The notes beneath the pieces were generated by a model that saw only the letters and a list, made by a program, of their open reading frames with translations, did not search any database and was not told the origin of the DNA. From Pirellulaceae bacterium (GTDB taxonomy: Bacteria; Planctomycetota; Planctomycetia; Pirellulales; Pirellulaceae): a DNA stretch of 64,000 nucleotides. Positions 34,421 through 41,711 of this stretch are shown here, piece after piece; the stretch's first letter is position 1, and each line of letters begins with the position of its first letter. Position numbers and translations under genes: made by a program. The stretch is from contig JAHBXS010000003.1 in NCBI GenBank assembly GCA_019636375.1, forward strand, positions 310,001 through 374,000, written 5' to 3'.

Positions 34421-35920
34421 CTACACCCCAAACCGACTGTTCGTTACCTCGATGGCTTTCAGCAGCCCCCGGGCCTTGTTCAATGTTTCTTGGTACTCGG
34501 CCGTCGGATCGCTGTCCGCCACGATCCCGGCCCCCGCCTGGACGTAAATCGTCGAATCCGAAATCACCATCGTCCGCAAGGCGATACACGTATCGACGTT
34601 GTTCGAGTAATCGATGTACCCCACCGCTCCACCATACGGGCCCCGGCGACACGGTTCGAACTCGTCGATAATCTCCATCGCCCGCACCTTGGGCGCACCG
34701 CTGACGGTTCCTGCCGGTAAACTCGCCATCAACGCATCAAAGGCATCGCAATCGTCCCGCAGTTCCCCCGTTACCGTCGACGAAATATGCATCACATGGC
34801 TGTAACGTTCGACCACCATCAGGTCCGGCAAGGCCACCGTGCCGTACTTCGCCACCCGCCCCACATCGTTGCGTCCGAGATCGACCAGCATCACATGCTC
34901 GGCTCGTTCCTTTTCATCCGCCAAAAGTTGCTGCTCCAACTCGCGGTCTTCCTCCAAAGTCTCCCCCCGTCGCCGCGTCCCCGCCAACGGTCGGACCGTC
35001 ACCTTGCGATTGACCACGCGGCACATGATCTCCGGCGAACTTCCCACCAACGTGACTTCCGGAGTCCTTACGAAGAACATAAACGGGCTGGGGTTCAGGA
35101 CCCGTAGCGTCCGATAGATTTCCAGCGGGTCGACCTTGAGCGGCGTCGCCATCCGCTGACTCAAGACGACTTGAAAAATATCCCCGGCCCGAATGTACTC
35201 GACGCACCGCCGCACGGCATCTTCGAACGTCGCTTGAGAGGTCCCCGCCGAAATCTCCAACGGCTTCGTCGGCCCACCCGTCACATCCCAGGCTTGCAAG
35301 TCCCGCGTCGGGTCGGGCTGGTTGATCGTTTGAATCGTTCGCTCGATTCGATAGAGCGCCTCGTCGTAGGCATTCCGGTCACTCGTATGTCGCTTGGGCC
35401 AAGCGAGCGCGATGATCGACACTGTCTTCTTCACGTTGTCGAACACGATCATCCGGTCGTAGAACGAGAAGCTCATGTCGGGAATCTGCCGGTCGTCTTG
35501 CGGTGCATTCGGCAAATGCTCGACATACCGCACCGAGTCGTAACCCGCAAACCCTACCGCCCCACCGACAAACGGCGGCAACCCATCCCAATGCGCCACC
35601 CGCACCTTGGCCAACTCCTGCCGCAGATCGTCCCAAGGATTCGCCGACTCGAAACTCTGTTGCTGGCGACCGTCCCTAAAGGTGACTTGATTGCGAACCG
35701 CCTGCATGGACCGCTGGGGATCGATGGCCAAGAAACTAAAGCGTCCGATGTTCTCTCCACCCACAACACTTTCGAACAGGCACGCCGTCTCGCCTTGGTC
35801 CAACCGCCGAAACGCCGACACCGGCGTCAAACTGTCACCCAGCAACTGCCGACAAACCGGAACCGCATCATGGTCGCGAGCCAGTTCTACAAAACGCTCA
35901 AAATCCGGTTCTGCTGTCAT
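34421..35920 (-). CDS. trpE: Anthranilate synthase component I
   Basis: 499 aa. The N-terminal domain has ETACLFESVVGGENIGRFSF, the region that binds feedback tryptophan (LxES-type motif). The chorismate-binding C-terminal domain includes GDIFQVVLSQRM, PSPFMFFV, SSPEIMCRV, PLAGTRRRG, LVDLGRNDVGRVA, LPAGTVSGAPKVRAMEIIDE and GPYGGAVGYIDY. All are standard for TrpE and distinguish it from PabB only moderately. With glutamine amidotransferase TrpG (not in the window) it converts chorismate to anthranilate. No leader peptide or attenuator was recognised upstream. Confidence 0.94.
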   Translation of the reverse strand: MTAEPDFERFVELARDHDAVPVCRQLLGDSLTPVSAFRRLDQGETACLFESVVGGENIGRFSFLAIDPQRSMQAVRNQVTFRDGRQQQSFESANPWDDLRQELAKVRVAHWDGLPPFVGGAVGFAGYDSVRYVEHLPNAPQDDRQIPDMSFSFYDRMIVFDNVKKTVSIIALAWPKRHTSDRNAYDEALYRIERTIQTINQPDPTRDLQAWDVTGGPTKPLEISAGTSQATFEDAVRRCVEYIRAGDIFQVVLSQRMATPLKVDPLEIYRTLRVLNPSPFMFFVRTPEVTLVGSSPEIMCRVVNRKVTVRPLAGTRRRGETLEEDRELEQQLLADEKERAEHVMLVDLGRNDVGRVAKYGTVALPDLMVVERYSHVMHISSTVTGELRDDCDAFDALMASLPAGTVSGAPKVRAMEIIDEFEPCRRGPYGGAVGYIDYSNNVDTCIALRTMVISDSTIYVQAGAGIVADSDPTAEYQETLNKARGLLKAIEVTNSRFGV

Positions 35921-36272
35921 CGTGCGAAGTGCCGCTTTTTCCCTTGGAGACCATAAAACACAAACTCTCCATTGTACAAAAATCCCCCGTTCTCAATATA
36001 TGCCCGCTCCCATCCCGCCGTGACCCGGTATTCAAGCCACATAAAACAACGGTTGATGCGTCTTGCATGCAGACTGGCCCGTTGGAGTACAAGCTTTAGC
36101 TTGCCATTCCCCCACCCCAATCCCACACACCTCATTCAACAGTCTCCCCAACTCGCCTTATCGATCAAGCCGTTACGGGGTAGAATAGACCGAGGTTTCG
36201 TGGTTTGTGACCTTCGCAGGTTTGAACGAGATGTCGAGTGCTGAGTCAAAGCTAAGGCATCCGTTTTTTTCC
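35921..36272. other. Intergenic region upstream of trpE, nothing recognised
   Basis: About 350 bp between the divergent trpE and mcsA genes, before the inverted-repeat block at 36273. It must contain the trpE promoter. The short open frames on either strand have no recognisable product. Confidence 0.4.
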
Positions 36273-36421
36273 GTAGCGGAAGTCGTCAAGACTTTCGACA
36301 ATCCGCCAATCCATACCGGAAGTCGTCAAGACTTTCGATTAAAAACAACTGTTCTTAAGGAAACTCTTCAAAACTTTCGACATTCCGCTCTCGACTCGAA
36401 ACCCTTGACGAGTTCCGCTAC
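36273..36421. repeat. Inverted-repeat cluster of the CGGAAGTCGTCAAGACTTTCG family, copy 2
   Basis: Two direct copies of the arm (36273-36297 and 36316-36337) are followed by a degenerate copy near 36361-36380. An inverted copy (36397-36421) closes the block. The outer arms match those of the copy at 28871-28937. The block lies 66 bp before mcsA, within its presumed leader or promoter region. Confidence 0.8.
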
Positions 36422-36487
36422 CAAAAACCAAAATCGCACAAACCACGATCCCGCGACCCAAAACCTAATCAGCAAAAAACTGACACC

Positions 36488-36991
36488 ATGAAATGTGACC
36501 AATGCGAAAAGCCCGCGACGTTCCACATCACGGACCTCACCAGCGAAGGGCTTGTGGAAGTCCACTTGTGTGCCGACTGCGCCAAGACCTTCTTGCACAA
36601 CGGCGGCGGTGAACCCAAGGCCGAATTGATGACCAACGTCGTCAAGGGGCAATTGAAGCTCGAACAGACCGCCGAAGAAATGCGGGAACTCGACAGCAAA
36701 ACCTGCCCCGTATGCGGCATTTCATTTTTCGAGTTCCGCCAAATCGGGCGCCTCGGCTGCCCCCACGACTACACTTTTTTCGCCGAAGAACTCGAACCGC
36801 TCTTGCTCAACATCCACGGCAGTGCCCGACACGTCGGCAAGCGTCCGAGACGCCCGACAATGAAATCCGAGCTGGCGACACAGATCATTCAACTTCGTCG
36901 CGAGCTACGCGAGTCCGTCGAGAACGAAGACTACGAGAAGGCGTCGTCCATTCGCGACCAAATTCGCCGCTTGGAACATGGAGGAGAATAA
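36488..36991 (+). CDS. mcsA: McsA: protein-arginine kinase activator
   Basis: 167 aa. Two zinc-binding units are visible: the N-terminal C4/C7 pair with CADC (about residue 28-31), and CPVCGISFFEFRQIGRLGCPHDY (about 73-95). The C-terminus has a UvrB/UvrC motif: LRRELRESVENEDYEKASSIRDQIRRLE. This is the McsA architecture. McsA activates the arginine kinase McsB, which tags proteins for ClpCP. It overlaps mcsB by 14 bp. CtsR and ClpC, their partners in Bacillus, are not adjacent. Confidence 0.93.
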   Translation: MKCDQCEKPATFHITDLTSEGLVEVHLCADCAKTFLHNGGGEPKAELMTNVVKGQLKLEQTAEEMRELDSKTCPVCGISFFEFRQIGRLGCPHDYTFFAEELEPLLLNIHGSARHVGKRPRRPTMKSELATQIIQLRRELRESVENEDYEKASSIRDQIRRLEHGGE

Positions 36992-38063
36992 CGTGGCCAT
37001 TGAAACTTTAGTGAACGCCCTCGGAGAATGGTTGCGCGGCAGCGGTCCCGAATCCGACATTGTGATGAGCACTCGAATTCGCCTGGCCCGTAACTTGGCG
37101 GACTTCCCCTATGTCCGCCGCTGCTCGGACATCGACCGCGCGAACATCGAGGCCACCGTGCGCGAACGGATGCAACGCGAACCCCGCTTGGCCGAACTCG
37201 AATACATCAACGTCGCCCAACTCGATGACGTCGATCGTTTGTTGCTCGTCGAGCGGCAACTGATCAGCCGGGAATTGGCCGAAGCCGAAGGGGCTCGCAC
37301 CGTCGCCGTTGACGGCGAGGAACGGCACAGCGTGATGATCAACGAGGAAGACCACTTGCGGATTCAAGTCATGCGGAGCGGTCTGGACCTGCAAGAGGCC
37401 TGGGAGCGGATCAACGAGCTGGACGACCTCCTGGAGTCGCAGATCAACTATGCGTTTGACGACAACTTGGGCTATTTGACCGCTTGCCCAACCAACGTGG
37501 GAACCGGGATGCGTGTCAGCGTCCTCGTTCACTTACCGGCCCTGGTCATCACCCAGCAGATTGACAAAGCCTTCCGCAGTCTCCAGCGGATCAACCTAGT
37601 CGTCCGCGGCCTGTATGGCGAAGGTTCTCAAGCCCTGGGGGACTTTTACCAAGTCAGCAATCAGATCACGTTGGGGAAGACGGAAGAGGACTTGATCATG
37701 CGGGTCAGCGAAGTCGTCCCGGTGTTGCTGAACTACGAGCGGAAGGCCCGCGAGTTTTTGCTCAACGAGAACCACCATGACCTGTTCGACCAAGTCAGCC
37801 GCGCCTACGGCACTCTTCAAAACGCCCAGCAGATCGGCAGCGAAGAAGCCATGCACCTACTCTCGCGCGTCCGAATGGGGATCAACCTTGGTTTGATTGA
37901 CGACTTGGACGTCTCGACGATCAACAAGCTTTTCATCCACATGCAGCCCGCGCATTTGCAGAAAGTCACTCATTCCAAGAGTGGCAAAGGCCAATACAAC
38001 GTCGAACGCGCCAACTACCTCCACCGCCAACTAAAACCCCACCCACGAACTAAGGAAAATTGA
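36978..38063 (+). CDS. mcsB: McsB: protein-arginine kinase
   Basis: 361 aa. It belongs to the ATP:guanido phosphotransferase family. STRIRLARNLADFPY (about 30-44) forms the first nucleotide site. GYLTACPTNVGTGMRVSVLVHLPAL (about 160-184) carries the TxxGxG and Arg elements of the active site, and the C-terminal arginine-binding region follows. McsB phosphorylates arginine residues, marking proteins for degradation, and requires McsA. The pair overlap and must be translated together. The downstream gene begins a different functional region after 342 bp. Confidence 0.95.
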   Translation: MEENNVAIETLVNALGEWLRGSGPESDIVMSTRIRLARNLADFPYVRRCSDIDRANIEATVRERMQREPRLAELEYINVAQLDDVDRLLLVERQLISRELAEAEGARTVAVDGEERHSVMINEEDHLRIQVMRSGLDLQEAWERINELDDLLESQINYAFDDNLGYLTACPTNVGTGMRVSVLVHLPALVITQQIDKAFRSLQRINLVVRGLYGEGSQALGDFYQVSNQITLGKTEEDLIMRVSEVVPVLLNYERKAREFLLNENHHDLFDQVSRAYGTLQNAQQIGSEEAMHLLSRVRMGINLGLIDDLDVSTINKLFIHMQPAHLQKVTHSKSGKGQYNVERANYLHRQLKPHPRTKEN

Positions 38064-38075
38064 CCTCCCAGGGTG

Positions 38076-38100
38076 CGTTCGACGCTCCGCCTCGAACGCG
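38076..38100 (+). terminator. Hairpin after mcsB, possible transcript end
   Basis: GCGTTCGA (38076-38083) and TCGAACGC (38093-38100) form a perfect 8-bp stem with a 9-nt loop, 12 bp after the mcsB stop. No T-run follows, so it may be a processing or weak termination signal. It marks the boundary between the core genes and the Dpd island. Confidence 0.4.
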
Positions 38101-38289
38101 ACATCCGATTCCAACGTTCATCTGAAACCCAGTAACGACGGATTAGATTGCCCTGAACATCGAGGACCTTATCTCCACGTTTTTCCATCGTGTAGCCCGC
38201 GATTAAATTCGGACGTCAAAAAATCGAATCCGAAATCTACTTTTATTACTCTCCTCGCAGATTTTCTTCCCCTTCGGCTTTTGAGCAAG

Positions 38290-38318
38290 TTGCCAACAGT
38301 AAATTTGTCAATTAGAAT
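38290..38318 (+). promoter_or_regulatory. Candidate sigma-70-type promoter for the dpdE operon
   Basis: TTGCCA (38290-38295) and TAGAAT (38313-38318) are 17 bp apart, 88 bp before the dpdE ATG, in an A/T-rich stretch. A GCGAGGAC sequence immediately before the ATG acts as the ribosome-binding site. No other structure is seen in 38101-38289. Confidence 0.4.
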
Positions 38319-38405
38319 GTGCCCTAAACTGCGTATTATTGCAAGGAATCCTCACCCCTAACATGGCGATTTGATCGCATTTATGTCGCGCAACAGCGAG
38401 GACGC

Positions 38406-41400
38406 ATGAACCATCCATTTGTGATTTCGCAGGAGAACCGCTTGGGTATCGGTAAGCTCACTCTCCTGGACCACGAGTTTGCGACTGTTGAGTATTTTCG
38501 ATCCCCAGTCGACTCCGAGCCAATCAAACGTCGTCTTTCCTTTTCAACCTTAAAGCAAAGAATCCTTTTTCCTCAGACCCGAGTCTATTGGCAGGACCAG
38601 AACAATTTTTCCTGGAAAATCGGACGTGTACTTGATTATCAAAAAGACGATTCCTGTTATCTCGTTAAATTTCCCAACGATGATCGGCGCCTCTTACCGA
38701 GCGACGAACTAAAAGTTCGATGCAACCTTCCGATCAGTGATCCGACAGACCTCCTTGCTCATCAATTGAATGAGACCGCATTCTGGCATGCGGCGCGGTC
38801 GGAGTTTATGCGTCATCTGCTTGAGCAGCACAGGGTGAGTCGTGGTCTGTCGGCCCTTTTATGTTCGTCGGTTGAGATAGTTGCGCATCAGGCGTCCGCA
38901 ATTCAGCGAGTGCTGCTCGATCCCTTTCAGCGATACTTACTCGCTGATGAAGTTGGCCTCGGGAAAACTATCGAAGCGGGAGTTCTCATTAAGCAATTTG
39001 CGATTGATGAACCCTACGACCACATGACACTGGTGGTCGTGCCTGAGACACTGATGATTCAGTGGCAGCAAGAATTGACGCACCGCTTTCACTTAGGCCA
39101 TTTGCTCGACGAGTCGATTCATCTCGTCAGTAGTCGCAACCAAGATGCTATTCAACAATATGCCGCATCGGCAAAGATGCTTGTAATAGACGAGGCTCAC
39201 CATCTATCATCGTGGGCATGGTCCGCGATCGAGAGCGAACGGAAAACGTTCCAAGTGGTGAGTCGGGCAACAAGTGATATTGGAAGGCGCGTGCTACTGC
39301 TCTCCGCGACGCCTGTTTTTCAAAATGAAAAATCATTCCTGGCAATGCTACATTTGCTTGATCCGCAAATTTATCCACTCAACAGTCTGAACTCATTCAA
39401 AGAACGAGTTCTCTTACGTCAAGAGATTGCAGAGTGTATGTTGTCGCTTACCGAGACCGAAACTAATTTGTTCTTGATTGATACATTGGAGGAACTAGGA
39501 GGCTTACTAACTCAGGATGCAGAGTTTCAATCGCTTCGCTCCCAACTGGTGAAGTTGCTCGAAGCCGATGTGACCGAAGACAACCCGAATCGCAACGCGC
39601 TGATCCGTGCCATCCGAACGCATGTCAGTGACATCTGGCGAATACATAGACGAATTCTTCGAAGTCGTCGCAACGAGCAAACCTCTGTATACTTGCCGGG
39701 ACGCGGTGGTGCAAAACAAATTCTTTACTATTGCGAAAATGAACAGGGTTTAACTAAAGCCGTCGAAGCATGGCGACTCTGCGTTTCAGCAGCTAGCTTT
39801 TCACCAACAGAAAGCGAGAAACAGCTAGCCAATGAGCTTGCTCGCAAGGTCGAAGAGCTTGCAGCGACCGAACCGAAACAATTGTTGGATTGGGCCAACG
39901 AACGCCTACGTAGTGGCTACGATAACACCGCATCTTCGGTCCCGATTCGGGATGGCGAAGTTGATCTTTTAAAACAAATAGTTCGTGCTGCCAAGGAATG
40001 TGATCATGGCGCGAAGATGCAGAAACTGCTTGCACTCATAGGTACTTCAGAGGATGCCAATTCGTACGTTGTCTTCATTGACGCAAAGTCGACTGCCGAT
40101 CATGTTTTTGAATTTCTCGATTTGCGTTTACCAAAAGGAAAGACGCTCAGGCACTCGACGACGAACCAGCAGTGGAGACAATTCCGTAGTAGTCGGCATG
40201 GTTATGTGTTGGTATGTGATCGCAGTGCAGAGGAAGGACTGAATCTACAAAAGCGTGGTACAGTCGCAATTCACTTCGATCTGCCCTTTTCACCGAACCG
40301 GATTGAGCAGCGAATGGGCCGACTTGATCGCTTCGGTCAAGGGATGCCGGTACAGACGGCAGTGTTGGTGAGCGAAACGTCTCCAGTTCAGAAACGCTGG
40401 TTCGAATTACTAGATGGGGCACTAGGAGTATTCCAACGCTCGATTGCTACATTGCAATACGTTATCGAAGATTCTTTACAACAGGTTTGGAACGAATTCC
40501 TTGACTCGGGGGACGACGCACTTGCGGAGGCGATCGAGCGACTCGGCGGAGAGGATGGAATGGTTGCTAGGGAACTTAAACGTATTCAAGCTCAAGACCA
40601 TATCGACTCTTATGATACTGACCAACTCACACAGGCGATGGCGGACGAGTTAGAGAATAGTGATCGCCAGTTATCTCGGATTTCACCCCAGGTTTTCTCT
40701 AAATGGTTGGTTAGGAGCCTTGGCTTCCGAAGGTCAGGAGAAGAGACAAGACTCGACGAAGTCTTTACATATCAATTTTGCAGACGTATCGATTCTGGGT
40801 TCCGACCGCGCGGCCAAGATACGCTGATACCCCAGGATGAGTTCGAATCTCGCTTCCGCAAGTCAATTGACGATATGCCATGCGAACTACCAATACGGCA
40901 CATTACGGTACCGTTTACATTCGATCGCGTCGTTGCACAGAATCGCTCAACTCGACTTCTTAGAGTTGGCGATCAATTCGTTGATGGATTCGAACAGTAC
41001 GCGAGATTGGACGACCGCGGCGTCTGCTTCGCATTCTGGCGGCATTGTCCCGCTTACAAAGCGGTCGACGATCCAGACGTTTTTTTTCGATTCGACTATG
41101 TACTTTCTCCAAATCCTAAGCCGCTTCTTGAACTATGCAATAGTGTAGCGGGAACGAATGTCAATTCGTTGCTCCGCCGTAGTCGCTCCATTATGGAGCC
41201 TCGTTTCACGACGATATGGCTCGACTCAAATCTCGATCGGGTAATGCCGAACGATGATCGCTTTGGTCCTTTACTGAAAACTCCTTTTGGAAAATCGGCG
41301 CATCCGTGGGGGCGCGACTACAACCTGAATAGCGACCGCTGGAATTCGGCAGCGACCATTTACGACATGTCGCTGTGGCGAGATCTGTGTTTTGCCGCCA

Positions 41401-41711
41401 GGCGAGAATCGGAGTCGATCCTCCGTGAGCATTCCAAGTTGCCTGAACTGACAGTGGAATGTATTCGAAAAGCTAGGGAACTTGCTCAAAAAGTTGATCA
41501 ACAGTACCGATCCCGATTGAGCATGGCGACAGGAAAGACTCTCGACTCTCTACAAAGCGAACTCGAATTCGAAATCTCGTTTTTGGAAGCTCAGATAGAC
41601 TCGTTCTCTGAACCGGAATTGCGAGCCGATTCCGTTGGCGCTATTTTCCTGTCGAGTCGGTGCCCGTTTACCGAGCAGAGACAAGGTCGTGATCGGAGGG
41701 ACGACGATTGA
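38406..41711 (+). CDS. dpdE: DpdE: SNF2/RapA-like helicase of the Dpd restriction system
   Basis: 1101 aa. After an N-terminal region of about 170 residues with SH3/tudor-like beta segments, a SNF2-type motor follows: motif I DEVGLGKT (181-188), motif II DEAHH (262-266) and motif VI RIEQRMGRLDRFGQG (about 632-646). The QRxGRxxRxGQ form indicates an SNF2-family translocase on double-stranded DNA. In Dpd clusters DpdE is one of the proteins needed for the restriction-like effect. It opens an eight-gene plus-strand operon. The name is given from family resemblance plus the ordered Dpd context. Confidence 0.88.
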   Translation: MNHPFVISQENRLGIGKLTLLDHEFATVEYFRSPVDSEPIKRRLSFSTLKQRILFPQTRVYWQDQNNFSWKIGRVLDYQKDDSCYLVKFPNDDRRLLPSDELKVRCNLPISDPTDLLAHQLNETAFWHAARSEFMRHLLEQHRVSRGLSALLCSSVEIVAHQASAIQRVLLDPFQRYLLADEVGLGKTIEAGVLIKQFAIDEPYDHMTLVVVPETLMIQWQQELTHRFHLGHLLDESIHLVSSRNQDAIQQYAASAKMLVIDEAHHLSSWAWSAIESERKTFQVVSRATSDIGRRVLLLSATPVFQNEKSFLAMLHLLDPQIYPLNSLNSFKERVLLRQEIAECMLSLTETETNLFLIDTLEELGGLLTQDAEFQSLRSQLVKLLEADVTEDNPNRNALIRAIRTHVSDIWRIHRRILRSRRNEQTSVYLPGRGGAKQILYYCENEQGLTKAVEAWRLCVSAASFSPTESEKQLANELARKVEELAATEPKQLLDWANERLRSGYDNTASSVPIRDGEVDLLKQIVRAAKECDHGAKMQKLLALIGTSEDANSYVVFIDAKSTADHVFEFLDLRLPKGKTLRHSTTNQQWRQFRSSRHGYVLVCDRSAEEGLNLQKRGTVAIHFDLPFSPNRIEQRMGRLDRFGQGMPVQTAVLVSETSPVQKRWFELLDGALGVFQRSIATLQYVIEDSLQQVWNEFLDSGDDALAEAIERLGGEDGMVARELKRIQAQDHIDSYDTDQLTQAMADELENSDRQLSRISPQVFSKWLVRSLGFRRSGEETRLDEVFTYQFCRRIDSGFRPRGQDTLIPQDEFESRFRKSIDDMPCELPIRHITVPFTFDRVVAQNRSTRLLRVGDQFVDGFEQYARLDDRGVCFAFWRHCPAYKAVDDPDVFFRFDYVLSPNPKPLLELCNSVAGTNVNSLLRRSRSIMEPRFTTIWLDSNLDRVMPNDDRFGPLLKTPFGKSAHPWGRDYNLNSDRWNSAATIYDMSLWRDLCFAARRESESILREHSKLPELTVECIRKARELAQKVDQQYRSRLSMATGKTLDSLQSELEFEISFLEAQIDSFSEPELRADSVGAIFLSSRCPFTEQRQGRDRRDDD

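Noticed and set aside
34392..34652. 87-codon upstream extension of the EF-hand protein gene
   Set aside because: It overlaps trpE in another frame; the signal peptide and ribosome-binding site place the start at 34391.
37008..37532. Minus-strand open frame opposite mcsB
   Set aside because: Shadow of the mcsB reading frame, with no independent signal.
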